64,000 bases of DNA, taken from contig NZ_QRBE01000008.1 in the NCBI RefSeq assembly GCF_003363155.1, positions 106,723 to 170,722 on the forward strand, in the 5' to 3' direction. The notes beneath the pieces were generated by a model that worked only from the letters and a program-made list of their open reading frames with translations, ran no database searches and was not told where the DNA came from. Position numbers and translations under genes: made by a program. Source of the DNA: Dyella monticola. GTDB taxonomy: Bacteria; Pseudomonadota; Gammaproteobacteria; Xanthomonadales; Rhodanobacteraceae. Each line of letters opens with the position of its first letter. The stretch's first letter is position 1. This document shows, in pieces, positions 50,556-60,346 of this stretch.

Positions 50556-51486
50556 CACCCCGCTTCGTGATGAAAACCTGCAAAGGCGCCTTCATACCGC
50601 CATCGCTCAAGTTAATAAGGTGCTGCTCGGCAAGGCACGTCAGGTCAAGCTGGCATTTACCTGCCTGATCGCAGGCGGTCATCTGCTGCTGGAAGACGTA
50701 CCCGGCGTCGGCAAGACCACGCTCGCGCATGCACTGGCGGCAAGCTTTGCGCTGGAGTTCCAACGCGTGCAGTTCACCAGCGACCTGCTGCCGTCGGACA
50801 TTATCGGCGTCAGCATGTACGAGCGCGAGACGGGCCTGTTCCGCTTCCACCAGGGACCGGTCTTCGCTGGCCTGCTGCTGGCCGATGAAATCAACCGCGC
50901 AACGCCCAAAACGCAAAGCGCCTTGCTGGAAGCGATGGCTGAGCGGCAAGTGACGGTTGATGGCCAGACACATGCGCTGCCTGATCCATTCTTTGTCGTC
51001 GCCACGCAGAATCCGATGGATCTGGCAGGCACGTTTCCCCTGCCCGACTCGCAGCTCGATCGGTTCATGCTGCGCGTATCGCTGGATTACCCCGATGCCA
51101 GCGCCGAGCGCGAACTGCTCACCGGCAGCGACCGTCGCGATCTGCTCACGCAGCTTACACCGCAACTGGATGCGCCCAGCCTTGCCACCTTGCACCGGCA
51201 GGCCAAAACCATCACGGCGAGCCCCGCACTCCTGGATTACCTGCAAGCCTTGCTGGCGGCCAGTCGCCGTCACCCCGACATTCGCGTTGGTCTCTCGCCG
51301 CGCGCAGGCCTTTCGTTGCTGGCCGCCGCCCGCGCGTGGGCGATGCTGAGCGATCGCGGCCACGTGCTTCCCGAAGATATTCAGGCGCTGTTTGTGCCAC
51401 TTGCGGCGCATCGTCTGGTGGCTGCGCGGGGTGCCAGCGGAGAAACGCTGGCGCGCACTTTGCTGAGCGACGTTGCGGTTGATTGA
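50545..51486 (+). CDS. MoxR-family AAA+ ATPase
   Basis: 313 residues. Walker A EDVPGVGKTTLAHALA, Walker B LLADEINRATPK, then ALLEAMAERQVTVDG and sensor 1 VVATQNPMD. MoxR ATPases act as chaperones for assembly or activation of partner proteins such as DUF58 and VWA factors, encoded next. There is no clear RBS before ATG 50545, and an in-frame GTG at 50461 would lie inside the divergent gene. First of a moxR-DUF58-tgpA operon. Confidence 0.94.
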   Translation: MSAITPLRDENLQRRLHTAIAQVNKVLLGKARQVKLAFTCLIAGGHLLLEDVPGVGKTTLAHALAASFALEFQRVQFTSDLLPSDIIGVSMYERETGLFRFHQGPVFAGLLLADEINRATPKTQSALLEAMAERQVTVDGQTHALPDPFFVVATQNPMDLAGTFPLPDSQLDRFMLRVSLDYPDASAERELLTGSDRRDLLTQLTPQLDAPSLATLHRQAKTITASPALLDYLQALLAASRRHPDIRVGLSPRAGLSLLAAARAWAMLSDRGHVLPEDIQALFVPLAAHRLVAARGASGETLARTLLSDVAVD

Positions 51487-51498
51487 GGAAGACCTTTG

Positions 51499-52446
51499 AT
51501 GCGCGCGCCATTCCAGCGCCTGCAGCAATGGGCCGAACGACGCCTGCCAGCGTTGACACGGCACCGGCGCGCCGAAGAACTGCCGATCCAATTGCATCGG
51601 CGTCGCATTTATATCGTGCCCACCGGATTCGGCATGGCGTTTACGCTGTTGCTGCTGGTGATGCTCGCTGGCAGCCTCAATTACGCCAACAACGCAGCAC
51701 TATTGTTGACCTGCCTGCTCGGTGCGGCCACATCGATCAGCATGCTGATTGCTTTTCGCACCTTGAACGGTCTGCGCATCCGCGGCGTGCGTGCGGGGCA
51801 TGCCACGGCGGGCCATCCGATTGATGTGACATTCGATGTTGAAGCCTCGCGTCTTCGCCAAGCCGTTCGGCTCGATCTTGCCGACGCCACCCAGGCATTC
51901 GATGTGGATGGGCGCGCCGACATCACCATCAACCTTCCCACCGAACATCGCGGCTGGCTGTCATTGCCGCGTTTACGCATCTGGACCACGTGGCCGATGG
52001 GGCTGTTTCGCGCCTGGAGCTGGATTCATCCGCAGTATGCGGTACTGGTGTGGCCGCGCGCGGAATTGTCCGGGCCGAGCCCGATGCTGCCGCTAGAGGA
52101 CAACCGCAAACAACGCCTGCACGTGGGCGAAGATCTGGCCTCACTGCGCGATTACCGCAGCGGCGATTCCATGCGCCACATCGCATGGAAGGCCAGCGCA
52201 CGGCACGAAACCTTGCTGGTGAAGGATTACGAACAACCCCAAGCGCACCACGAATGGCGATTCGATTGGCGCGATCTGCGCGGCCTGGACAATGAAGCAC
52301 GCATTTCACGACTGGCCCGCTGGCTGGACGAAGCGCAAGCCCAAGGACGGCAGTGGAGCCTGTGGCTACCTGGTGAAGTCATCGGTATCGGCGGCGGCCC
52401 CTCTCATTACGCGCGCTGCATGAGCGCACTGGCTGTGTTGCCATGA
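51499..52446 (+). CDS. DUF58-domain membrane protein
   Basis: 315 residues from ATG 51499 with GAGGA eight bases upstream. Two close transmembrane helices (about 40-62 and 65-85) precede a soluble region with the DUF58 signature (LRDYRSGDSMRHIAWKASAR), where the Asp/Arg pattern is VWA-like. It probably works with MoxR on an envelope substrate. It overlaps tgpA by four bases. Confidence 0.9.
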   Translation: MRAPFQRLQQWAERRLPALTRHRRAEELPIQLHRRRIYIVPTGFGMAFTLLLLVMLAGSLNYANNAALLLTCLLGAATSISMLIAFRTLNGLRIRGVRAGHATAGHPIDVTFDVEASRLRQAVRLDLADATQAFDVDGRADITINLPTEHRGWLSLPRLRIWTTWPMGLFRAWSWIHPQYAVLVWPRAELSGPSPMLPLEDNRKQRLHVGEDLASLRDYRSGDSMRHIAWKASARHETLLVKDYEQPQAHHEWRFDWRDLRGLDNEARISRLARWLDEAQAQGRQWSLWLPGEVIGIGGGPSHYARCMSALAVLP

Positions 52447-54413
52447 TCGGACCGCGCAACGCCGCGCAGCCTGTACCCGCACACGTCAGCGAACGCACAT
52501 TCGATTTGCTGTGCCTCGCCGCAGCGTTTGTGCTGATCGTACACACAGGGCATTTTTCCATCTGGCTGAGCAGCGCGCTGTTTATGGCACTCGCCTTGCG
52601 CTGGTGGCAGCGCAGATACCGGCCAGGTCGCGTACCGGCATGGTTGAAGCTGCCCATGCTGTTGATCCTGGTCGGCGTGGTCGTGCTCGATTACGGCAAC
52701 ATCTTCGGACGCGAACCAGGTTCAGCGCTCGCCTCGGGCTTGCTAGTACTTAAGCTCAGCGAAACCGAAACACCGCGCGATACGCGCGTCGCCGCGGCAT
52801 TCGCCTGCTTCCTGCTGATGGCGGCACTGTTGTTCGGCCAAGGCATGATCGCCACGTTCGTAGTGGCACTCGGGCTCTTGCCGGCGCTGACCACGTGGCG
52901 TTCGCTGGAGCCTACACAGGCCACTCCCTCATTGCCCCGCCAGCTCTTACCTGCCCTGGGGTTGCTGCTTGTTTCGCTGCCGCTGACGCTTACGGCCTTC
53001 ATGCTGGTGCCGCGCCTGAGCTCCCCGCTGTGGGGCTCGCCTAACTCTGCAGCTGCACACACCGGGCTGAGCGATCATATGTCGCCCGGTGATTTTGACA
53101 CGCTGCTCACCGATGATAGCCCCGCCATGCGGGTCACCTTCGACGGCCCCCCACCACCGCGAGGCCAGCGCTACTTTCGTGCGTTCGTGCTGTGGGATTA
53201 CGACGGCACAAACTGGACGCGCATCGACACGCCCACCGACGTGCCGATCCCTGTCGAGGCGGCTCAAACCGTCAACTATCAGATCAGTCTTGAACCGACG
53301 CATCAGCGCGTACTTCCGACACTCGATGTCCCACTGCGCGCGCCGCCGCAAGCCCAAGCCCATGCCGATGGCGAGGTCTTTGCGGACAAGCCGGTCGATG
53401 ACGTACGGGACTACGCACTCACCTCTGCGCTGCGCTACCGGCTCCAAGCCCATCTGGATCCCGCCACGCGGCTGCGCGCCCTGCACTTGCCCGATGGTTT
53501 CGATCCACGGGCGCATGCACTTGCCGAACAGTGGCGCCAGCGCTATGGCCGCAATGACGCGGCCATCATCGAGGCTGCGCTGGCGATGTTCCACAACGGC
53601 GGCTTCCGTTACACGCTGCTTCCGGCACCGCTTGGCCACGATGCCATCGACGACTTTTTGTTCAATACGCGCGAAGGATTTTGCGAACACTACGCCTCGG
53701 CCTTCACGGTACTGATGCGTGCCGCCGGCATTCCCGCACGCGTGGTCGCCGGCTACCAGGGCGGGTTCTGGAACAACATGGGGAACTATCTGCTGGTGCG
53801 TAATTCTGACGCACACGCCTGGAGCGAGGTTTGGTTGCCCGGCCCTGGCTGGGTGCGCATCGACCCCACCGCCGCGGTACGGCCGCAACGCATCTCGCAG
53901 GGGGCGGCTGGCGCTGCCGGCAATCAGCTCCCCTGGTACGAGTCGGGCCTGCTGCAATCGATGCGAAACCAGTGGGACATCGTCAACCGATGGTGGAACC
54001 AAGGCGTTATCGGTTTCGACGCAATTCGCCAACACGGCCTGTTGACTCCGTTCGGCATCCCCGACGTGGATACCGAGATGCTGCTGAAGTTGCTGATCAT
54101 AAGCATGGCGGTGTTCGGATCAGCGGGGTTGGTGTGGGCGTTATGGCGTCGACCAGAAAGCGACCTTGCCCTTGCGGCCATGCGCGCGCTGGAACGCAAG
54201 CTTGCGCATGCAGGGGTTGTGCGGAAACACAGCGAAGGACCGCAGCATTTTCTTCGCCGCGCCATCCATGCACTGCCGGGTCAACGTGTGGAACTGGATC
54301 ATTTGATGAGGTGCTATATCGAACTGCGCTATGCCACTGTCGAACCATCCACTGAATTACTGCGCGCTTTCAGGCTAGCGGTCCGGAATTTCCAGCCGCA
54401 CCGCATGGTCTAA
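52443..54413 (+). CDS. tgpA: TgpA-type membrane transglutaminase-like protease
   Basis: 656 residues. Six N-terminal transmembrane helices (DUF3488), then a periplasmic transglutaminase core: Cys in GFCEHYASAFTVLMRAAG, His in SDAHAWSEVWLPG and Asp in VRIDPTAAV form the triad. A last transmembrane helix (about 540-560) and a cytoplasmic DUF4129-like tail follow. Homologues are essential in Pseudomonas aeruginosa. Operon partners moxR and DUF58 precede it without gaps. Confidence 0.93.
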   Translation: MIGPRNAAQPVPAHVSERTFDLLCLAAAFVLIVHTGHFSIWLSSALFMALALRWWQRRYRPGRVPAWLKLPMLLILVGVVVLDYGNIFGREPGSALASGLLVLKLSETETPRDTRVAAAFACFLLMAALLFGQGMIATFVVALGLLPALTTWRSLEPTQATPSLPRQLLPALGLLLVSLPLTLTAFMLVPRLSSPLWGSPNSAAAHTGLSDHMSPGDFDTLLTDDSPAMRVTFDGPPPPRGQRYFRAFVLWDYDGTNWTRIDTPTDVPIPVEAAQTVNYQISLEPTHQRVLPTLDVPLRAPPQAQAHADGEVFADKPVDDVRDYALTSALRYRLQAHLDPATRLRALHLPDGFDPRAHALAEQWRQRYGRNDAAIIEAALAMFHNGGFRYTLLPAPLGHDAIDDFLFNTREGFCEHYASAFTVLMRAAGIPARVVAGYQGGFWNNMGNYLLVRNSDAHAWSEVWLPGPGWVRIDPTAAVRPQRISQGAAGAAGNQLPWYESGLLQSMRNQWDIVNRWWNQGVIGFDAIRQHGLLTPFGIPDVDTEMLLKLLIISMAVFGSAGLVWALWRRPESDLALAAMRALERKLAHAGVVRKHSEGPQHFLRRAIHALPGQRVELDHLMRCYIELRYATVEPSTELLRAFRLAVRNFQPHRMV

Positions 54414-54464
54414 TTAGTGCGCAACGATGTAGCATGCATTCGCCCCATGATGGAGAAAGACACC

Positions 54465-55049
54465 ATGTCTCCCCTTTACCGAATTCTCAGCCTCGCTGCG
54501 GTCTCTGCCCTGTTGGCCGCGTGCGCCACGGTACCGCAGCCGCTGCAGGGCAACTTTGCCAACGTCACCACGGCAAGCGCGCAGCAAGGCGGCGCCGGCG
54601 GCACGCAAGTGCGCTGGGGTGGCAGCATCATCAGCACTGAACCGGGCCAGCAGTCGACCTGTTTCTATGTGCTGGGCCGGCCGCTCGACAATCAAGCCCG
54701 TCCGGTGCTCGATAACAACAATACCCAGGGCCGCTTCGTTGCATGCCGCGCCGGTTTCTATGATCCGGAAGTGTTCAAACCGGGTCGCGAAATCACCGTT
54801 ACCGGCACGCTGCAGGGCGTCGTCACCCGCAAGGTGGGCGACTACGACTATGCCTATCCGCGCGTAGACGCCAATGTGGTCTACCTGTGGCCGAAGCGCC
54901 AGATGATGACGGGTTATCCATATGGCCCGGGCTGGTACGACCCCTTCTGGGGTCCTTACTGGGGTCCGGGTTGGGGCTGGGGGCCGTACTGGGGCGGCTG
55001 GGGTGGTGGCTTTTATGCGCCGCCGGTGATTGTGGTTCGCCGCCGCTGA
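54465..55049 (+). CDS. Slp-family outer-membrane lipoprotein
   Basis: 194 residues from MSPLYRILSL at 54465 (GGAGAAAG upstream). A lipoprotein signal ends in LLAAC, Cys about residue 20. The central part (RWGGSIISTEPG, FVACRAGFYDPEVF) resembles Slp/YeaY, and the C-terminus is a Trp/Gly/Tyr/Pro-rich tail (GWYDPFWGPYWGPGWG) unusual for Slp. It may stand as the last gene of the moxR operon or have its own promoter in the 51-base gap. Confidence 0.85.
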   Translation: MSPLYRILSLAAVSALLAACATVPQPLQGNFANVTTASAQQGGAGGTQVRWGGSIISTEPGQQSTCFYVLGRPLDNQARPVLDNNNTQGRFVACRAGFYDPEVFKPGREITVTGTLQGVVTRKVGDYDYAYPRVDANVVYLWPKRQMMTGYPYGPGWYDPFWGPYWGPGWGWGPYWGGWGGGFYAPPVIVVRRR

Positions 55050-55069
55050 TCATCCACCTCTCGCTCTAT

Positions 55070-55099
55070 AAAAAACGCCGGCACATGCCGGCGTTTTTT
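55070..55099. terminator. Bidirectional intrinsic terminator between slp-like gene and hinT
   Basis: Arms 55070-55083 and 55086-55099 are a perfect inverted repeat with six As on one side and six Ts on the other, between convergent genes. Confidence 0.9.
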
Positions 55100-55120
55100 C
55101 GTGTGTCGCGTGGACGTGAA

Positions 55121-55465
55121 TCAGCCCGGCGGCCAATGCATACGGCGACCAGCCAGCAGGTGCACATGTAAATGGAACACCGTCTGCCCACCGTGCTCGT
55201 TGCAGTTGATGACGGTGCGATAGCCTTCTTTGTCGAAACCTTCGCGCTTAGCGTAATCGGCTGCCGCCAGCACGAGCTTGCCGATCAGTTCGGCATCGGC
55301 CGGCGTGGCATCGTTCAAGGTAGCGATAGCGCGCTTGGGCACGAACAACACATGCACGGGCGCCTGCGGGTTGAGGTCCCTGAAGGCCAGCACGTCGTCG
55401 TTCTCATAGACGATGTCGGCCGGAATCTCCCGACGAACGATCTTGCCGAAGATGGTGTCACCCAT
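55121..55465 (-). CDS. hinT: HIT-family (HinT) purine nucleoside phosphoramidase
   Basis: 114 residues from MGDTIFGKIVRREIP at 55465. The histidine triad is HLHVHLLAGR near the C-terminus; TVFHLHV positions the catalytic His. It hydrolyses adenosine 5'-phosphoramidates. The longer in-frame start at 55537 adds 24 residues without homology. Confidence 0.95.
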   Translation of the reverse strand: MGDTIFGKIVRREIPADIVYENDDVLAFRDLNPQAPVHVLFVPKRAIATLNDATPADAELIGKLVLAAADYAKREGFDKEGYRTVINCNEHGGQTVFHLHVHLLAGRRMHWPPG

Positions 55466-55594
55466 GTGCGTTTCTCCTTGGGATGCGTTGAGCCATTCTA
55501 GACCAGGGCATTCTTGGGGTGGCTTCATCTCGCCCAAACGTCATTCCGGCGAGGCAAGTCGAGCGCCGCGGCTAGAAAAAAAGCCTCACCGCAG

Positions 55595-56194
55595 TCAATC
55601 GACGGCTTGCCGGCTGCCGAACGCATGCGCCAGGGTGCCGCGATCCACGTATTCCAATTCGCCCCCCAGCGGCACGCCATGCGCAAGCCGCGTCGGGCGA
55701 ATACCCGCAGCACGCGCAAGCTGCGCCAGATAATGCGCGGTAGCTTCACCTTCCACCGTGGGATTGGTGGCAAGGATCAACTCCTCCACCTCGCCTTCAG
55801 CGAGTCGCTCACTCAACAGACCAAGCCCTAATTCCTCCGGCCCCAGGCCATCGAGCGGCGACAAGCGGCCCATCAGCACGAAGTAGTGTCCGCGGTAGCC
55901 CGTGGCCTGATCGATAGCGGCCAGATCGGTGGGCGATTCCACCACGCACAACACGTGTGGATCACGGCTGCTGCTCGCGCAGATCGCGCACACGGGTGTT
56001 TCGCTGAAAGTGCGGCAGCGTGTGCAATGGCCAATCTTCTGCATGGCCTGCTGCAGCACATTGGCGAGTTTGAGCCCACGTTCGCGCTCGCGTTCCAGCA
56101 GATGGAACGCCATGCGTTGCGCACTCTTGCCGCCCACACCCGGAAGGCAGCGAAGCGCTTCGATGAGTTCGTTGAGGAGAGGCGAGCTGCTCAT
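55595..56194 (-). CDS. recR: Recombination protein RecR
   Basis: 199 residues from [16 protein letters not shown] (ATG 56194; an ATG two codons earlier also fits the GGGAG RBS). An N-terminal helix-hairpin-helix ([18 protein letters not shown]), a four-cysteine zinc finger ([16 protein letters not shown]) and a Toprim domain ([16 protein letters not shown]) follow. With RecO/RecF it loads RecA at gaps. It follows ybaB and dnaX, the standard cluster. Confidence 0.96.
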   Translation of the reverse strand: MSSSPLLNELIEALRCLPGVGGKSAQRMAFHLLERERERGLKLANVLQQAMQKIGHCTRCRTFSETPVCAICASSSRDPHVLCVVESPTDLAAIDQATGYRGHYFVLMGRLSPLDGLGPEELGLGLLSERLAEGEVEELILATNPTVEGEATAHYLAQLARAAGIRPTRLAHGVPLGGELEYVDRGTLAHAFGSRQAVD

Positions 56195-56234
56195 ATGCAT
56201 TTACTCCCTCTGCGCGGGTGAGAGGGAAACCCCA

Positions 56235-56558
56235 TCAAAACGGCATCTTGAAACCAGCCGGCAAATTCATACCCGCCGTAACGCCACCGAGCTTGTCCTT
56301 GCTGGCTTCGGCCACCTTGTTCACGGCATCGTTGATCGCTGCGGCAACAAGGTCTTCGGCCATCTCCGGATCGTCGGCAAAGAGCTTGCGATCGATCTGC
56401 ACGCGGCGCACTTCATGCGCGCCAGTCATCAGCACGCTGACCAGGCCGCCACCGGATGTACCGGTAACTTCCAGCTTCGCGATTTCTTCTTGCGCGCGCT
56501 TCATGTCTTCCTGCATGCGCTGCGCCTGCTGCATCAATTGGCCGAGTTGCCCTCTCAT
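56235..56558 (-). CDS. ybaB: YbaB/EbfC nucleoid-associated protein
   Basis: 107 residues. [19 protein letters not shown] is the family's helical start; a small beta-sheet and C-terminal helix give the tweezer dimer that binds DNA. The C-terminal [17 protein letters not shown] is typical. It starts 15 bases after dnaX and precedes recR. Confidence 0.95.
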   Translation of the reverse strand: MRGQLGQLMQQAQRMQEDMKRAQEEIAKLEVTGTSGGGLVSVLMTGAHEVRRVQIDRKLFADDPEMAEDLVAAAINDAVNKVAEASKDKLGGVTAGMNLPAGFKMPF

Positions 56559-56573
56559 AACACGTACTCCAAA

Positions 56574-58253
56574 TCAGGATTCAATAGGTTTGATGGATTG
56601 CGGCACCACGCGCGCGCCGAATTCGCGCTTGAGCGCCTGCACCAGCGGATCGCCTTCGATGGATGCCTCGGCGGCCGATTGCGCCACGCTGCGCGCTTCC
56701 GCTGCGCGCGCTGCCGGGGTGTGGGCGGCGCCCTGGCTATCTTCGACGAAGCGCAGGCGAATGGGCTCGCCCAATGCTTCGCTGAGCCGGTCGGCAATCT
56801 GGCTCACGATGGGCTCCACCGCCAGGTGCATATGCGTGGGTTGCAAGGCAAGCACCAGCGTATGGCCTTCCCTCCCGCGCAGCGCGGAGTTCTGCGCAAG
56901 CTGACCGAGCGGCCCGCGCAAATCCGCACGCTGGATCAGCACTTCCCAATCAGGCAAGCCGCCTGTCTGAGCAACCCGCTGCACCGGCGCGGCAGCTGGG
57001 ATGGTTTCTCGCGCTGGCGTCGTCGGTGGCGCTGCATAGGGGGCCGGCGCAGGACGCGCGCTCTGCGCGGGCGCGGCGGCGGGTGTCGATGGCGCGACAG
57101 GCGGGCGCGGGGATGGCGCCGCTGGACGCTGTCCACCTGAAGAAGCAACCGTTGGCGTTGCATCGTCGGATGGACGAAACGCCAACATGCGCAACAAGGC
57201 CATTTCGAAGCCGGTGCGCGTATCGGGCGCAAGCGCTAAATCACGGCGCCCGGTGGTGGCGATCTGGTAATAAAGCTGCACGTCCTCAGCCGCCATGCGT
57301 TCAGCCAGACCGATCAATGCCGGCTCATCGCCGTCATGGCTGTCTGGGCGATAACCCGGCACGAGCTGAATAAGCTGGATGCGATGCAAGGCGCCAGCGA
57401 GATCGTCCAGCACGCTACCGAAATCCGGCGAGAACGATGCGATGCGCGCGCATTCGGCCATCAGCGCCGAGCCGTCGCCCGCCGCCAGCGCATCGAGCAG
57501 GCCAAGCACCTGTCCGCGCTCCACGCTGCCCAACATCGCGCGCACATCAGGCGCTTTCAGCGTGCCGCCACCGTAGGCGATGGCCTGATCCAGCAACGAC
57601 AAACCATCACGCAGCGAACCATCGGCCGCACGCGCCAATTCGGCAATAGCCTGATCGTCGTATTCGATGTGCTCGGCGCCCAGGATGTGACGCATCTGCC
57701 CGGCGATCTGATCCGGCAACAACCGCTTGAGATTGAAGCGCAGGCAGCGCGACAGCACCGTTACGGGCAATTTTTGCGGGTCGGTGGTGGCCAGCAGGAA
57801 TTTCACATGCGGCGGTGGCTCCTCCAGCGTCTTCAGCAACGCGTTGAAAGCAGGCTTGGAGAGCATGTGGACTTCGTCCACCAGATAAACCTTGAAGCGA
57901 CCTCGCGCGGGCGCGTACTGGGCGTTCTCGATCACCTCGCGCACGTCATCCACGCCGGTGTTGCTGGCGGCATCGATTTCCAGGAGATCAACGAAGCGAC
58001 CGGCGTCGACCGCCGTGCATACGGCGCATTCGCCGCAGGGATCGGCCGATTCGCCGCGCTCACAATTCAATGACTTGGCAAAGATGCGCGCGATGGTGGT
58101 CTTACCGACGCCGCGCGTGCCGGTAAAGAGGTACGCGTGGTGCATCCGCCCGCTATCCAGGGCGTTGGTGAGCGCACGGACGACATGCTCCTGACCGACG
58201 AGTTCGGCGAACTTGCGGGGGCGCCATTTGCGCGCGAGTACCTGATAGGACAT
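56574..58253 (-). CDS. dnaX: DNA polymerase III subunits gamma/tau
   Basis: 559 residues from [12 protein letters not shown] at 58253. The clamp-loader AAA+ domain has P-loop [14 protein letters not shown], zinc cysteines ([16 protein letters not shown]) and [15 protein letters not shown] Pro/Ala/Arg linker (about 380-440) and a tau-like C-terminal domain follow. I see no A-rich slippery heptamer for gamma synthesis. It lies just after the SRP RNA gene. Confidence 0.96.
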   Translation of the reverse strand: MSYQVLARKWRPRKFAELVGQEHVVRALTNALDSGRMHHAYLFTGTRGVGKTTIARIFAKSLNCERGESADPCGECAVCTAVDAGRFVDLLEIDAASNTGVDDVREVIENAQYAPARGRFKVYLVDEVHMLSKPAFNALLKTLEEPPPHVKFLLATTDPQKLPVTVLSRCLRFNLKRLLPDQIAGQMRHILGAEHIEYDDQAIAELARAADGSLRDGLSLLDQAIAYGGGTLKAPDVRAMLGSVERGQVLGLLDALAAGDGSALMAECARIASFSPDFGSVLDDLAGALHRIQLIQLVPGYRPDSHDGDEPALIGLAERMAAEDVQLYYQIATTGRRDLALAPDTRTGFEMALLRMLAFRPSDDATPTVASSGGQRPAAPSPRPPVAPSTPAAAPAQSARPAPAPYAAPPTTPARETIPAAAPVQRVAQTGGLPDWEVLIQRADLRGPLGQLAQNSALRGREGHTLVLALQPTHMHLAVEPIVSQIADRLSEALGEPIRLRFVEDSQGAAHTPAARAAEARSVAQSAAEASIEGDPLVQALKREFGARVVPQSIKPIES

Positions 58254-58335
58254 GCGTGAACGCTGTGTGGGCCTAAAGAGCGATTGTGCCAAGTCCATGA
58301 GGGCAAGTCATGCGCGGGACCGTCTCAAAAAGGCG

Positions 58336-58442
58336 GCGGCCCCGCCAGCCACACCCCGGCACCCGAATCATTCGCTACCGTTGCTTCCTTCCGGACCTGG
58401 CGGGATTTGCGAACTATCGTCGCGGGGGGACCGACGGGGCCA
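58336..58442 (-). ncRNA. ffs: 4.5S signal recognition particle RNA
   Basis: The minus strand contains the invariant SRP domain IV core (CAGGTCCGGAAGGAAGCA) flanked by complementary arms; 5' GGCCCCG pairs with 3' CGGGGCC, followed by a U5 run at 58331-58327. Size and position before dnaX are typical. It binds Ffh to target membrane proteins. The exact ends are estimated. Confidence 0.92.
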
Positions 58443-58502
58443 CCATAGGGTGGGCATCGAAGCCCTGAAACTGGTGCTTTATTGGCCAGTTTCAATAAAA
58501 AC

Positions 58503-58595
58503 TGGCGGAGAGGGCGGGATTCGAACCCGCGATACGGGGATAAGCCGTATACACACTTTCCAGGCGTGCTCCTTCAACCACTCGGACACCTCTCC
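58503..58595 (-). tRNA. tRNA-Ser (GGA)
   Basis: 93 bases with encoded CCA. The anticodon loop CTGGAAA reads GGA (codons UCC/UCU); a long variable arm (TGTGTATACGGCTTATCC region) and discriminator G are serine-specific. The T-loop is GGTTCGAATCC. Confidence 0.95.
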
Positions 58596-58821
58596 GCACG
58601 CGGTAAAACCACTTTGCCGGTTGGACGCCGGCAAAGAAGCGGAAGGATAACGTCTGGCCGGATGGCAGACAAGAGCGCGCCTCCCGTTCACGTTACCAGT
58701 TAAGCCGATTCGCACCAAATCATCCATGCGATCCGAAGACCGTCATCCCGGCGAACGCCGGACGTAGCACGAAGAACGTCCGAAGGATGGCCCCCGGAGG
58801 GGTGATTGTCACCACCAAGGA
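58596..58821. other. 226-base intergenic region with REP-like fragments
   Basis: Non-coding. It holds CGTCATCCCGGCGAACGCCGG-like sequence from 58741 and a second CGTCATCCC near 58830, related to the repeats at 4635 and 15269. No gene or clear promoter is seen. Confidence 0.4.
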
Positions 58822-59580
58822 TCACCCCACGTCATCCCGCAGCGGCAAAGGATCGGCCAACACCAGCCGATCCCCCGCCCTCGCAATGCGATAACCCAGC
58901 GCCGTCAATGCGTCCCCATCCGCTCGACTGCCGTAGTGATACAACACCAGCCGCGCCCGCAAACTTTCATCGTATTCGCGCTCAACATCGTCAATGCCCG
59001 TGTGCGAAGGGTTGCCTACCCATCCGCAATCGTGCGCGATCAACGCCTGCCCGCTCGCGTAATGCATCAGGACTTCGGGAATGGGTCGTGTATCGCCGGT
59101 AAACACGAAGCTTCCGTGCAAAGCCACGCCAAACGATGTGCCAGGACGATGATGCCGCGTAGCGAATACATCGAACCAGCAGCCCTCCAACCAGAACCCG
59201 CGCGAACACGGCACCAGGCGGAAAGCTTCCCAATAATTCACGCCCCCTTCGGCGAGCGCGCCCGGGTAATCGGCCACCCGCGTCTGCAGCCATGGCACCA
59301 ATGCCGCATGCGCAAATACGCGCGTTTTTCCGCGCAGTGCTTCATCGAACCACGTGCGGGTGAATAGTCGCTCCAAACCGCCGATGTGATCCATGTGCGT
59401 ATGGGTGATGTACAGATTGCGCGGCAGTTCGCCGTATGCCGCAACATAGCGGTCGAGGGTGTCGGGGCCACAATCAATCAATAACAGTGGTTTGCCATCG
59501 CGCTCCAGCACAGCGGACGACGAACCCAACTCCACCGCATGCGCGGCACCGGTACCTAGAAAATGCAAATGCCAGCTCAT
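58822..59580 (-). CDS. MBL-fold metallo-hydrolase, RNase Z-like
   Basis: 252 residues from MSWHLHFLGTGAAHAVELG at 59580, overlapping kdkA by four bases. Zinc motif THTHMDHIGGLERL is near residue 75; later histidine/aspartate ligands include FTGDTRPIPEV and the C-terminal VLYHYGSR. It resembles RNase Z/PhnP-like phosphodiesterases, but the substrate is unclear. Transcription is coupled with kdkA. Confidence 0.82.
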   Translation of the reverse strand: MSWHLHFLGTGAAHAVELGSSSAVLERDGKPLLLIDCGPDTLDRYVAAYGELPRNLYITHTHMDHIGGLERLFTRTWFDEALRGKTRVFAHAALVPWLQTRVADYPGALAEGGVNYWEAFRLVPCSRGFWLEGCWFDVFATRHHRPGTSFGVALHGSFVFTGDTRPIPEVLMHYASGQALIAHDCGWVGNPSHTGIDDVEREYDESLRARLVLYHYGSRADGDALTALGYRIARAGDRLVLADPLPLRDDVG

Positions 59581-60329
59581 GCGCCCAGTGTCCGTTCGTA
59601 GCCATGCATCAGAGGTGTCCAAATCTGCTGTTCGAATACCGCCTCGCCCTGTGCCGCCGCGCCCAACTTGAACAACGATCGTCGCAGTCGCTGCAGATTG
59701 GCCATGCGCCAGGCCTGTGCGGAGGCGCGCATACGCCCGCGATCGAAATCCACCAGATAAAGCCCTGAAGGTGCGATCAGCACATTGTGCGCATTGAGAT
59801 CGGCATGCCAGATACCCGCGCGATGAAAACGCGCCACCAGCGCCCCAACCTCCTGCGCCAGTTCGCCATCCAGTCGCCCCTCAGCCAGGCTTTCGGCCAG
59901 TGTATGCACGTCCGCGATGCGCTGCGTAATGAGGTCTGCCCGGTAATAAGGCCCTGCGCGCCGATACCGTGCAGCCACCGCACATGGCACAGGCAAGTGC
60001 AGTCGTTGCATCGCCTGCAGCAAGCGGAATTCCCGGAAACTGCGCGTGCGATCCGCCCCCGTCCACAGATAGTGATCGCCCATCAGCTTGGCCACCATGC
60101 CGCCCCGGCGATAGTGGCGCAGCACGCACTCGCCCTGGGGCGTATAAATGACCGACACCCCACCGCGACCGCCGGACTGCCTACTCAGCGCGCCCTGCTC
60201 CTGCCAATAACCTGCGTCGAACCAGCGGGTGTCGACTTGTGGCGACACGGTGGCGTCGAACAGAATCGCACCTTCGGCGTCCTGGCGCAGTTGCTCGTGC
60301 ATCGGTGCTTCGGCAGCCCTATCGTTCAT
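59577..60329 (-). CDS. kdkA: 3-deoxy-D-manno-octulosonic acid kinase
   Basis: 250 residues. A kinase-like fold with catalytic loop WHADLNAHNVLIA and metal-binding DFDRGRMR; the N-terminal CVLRHYRRGGMVAKLMGDHY is typical of KdkA. It phosphorylates Kdo of the LPS inner core at O-4, found in bacteria with a single Kdo such as Haemophilus and xanthomonads. It is divergent from a heptosyltransferase-like gene, fitting LPS core assembly. Confidence 0.92.
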   Translation of the reverse strand: MNDRAAEAPMHEQLRQDAEGAILFDATVSPQVDTRWFDAGYWQEQGALSRQSGGRGGVSVIYTPQGECVLRHYRRGGMVAKLMGDHYLWTGADRTRSFREFRLLQAMQRLHLPVPCAVAARYRRAGPYYRADLITQRIADVHTLAESLAEGRLDGELAQEVGALVARFHRAGIWHADLNAHNVLIAPSGLYLVDFDRGRMRASAQAWRMANLQRLRRSLFKLGAAAQGEAVFEQQIWTPLMHGYERTLGA

Positions 60330-60346
60330 AGCCCAAGCGATTCTAC

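Noticed and set aside
56574..58253. Programmed frameshift in dnaX giving gamma
   Set aside because: No A-rich slippery heptamer on the coding strand; only a short A5 run without the needed context.
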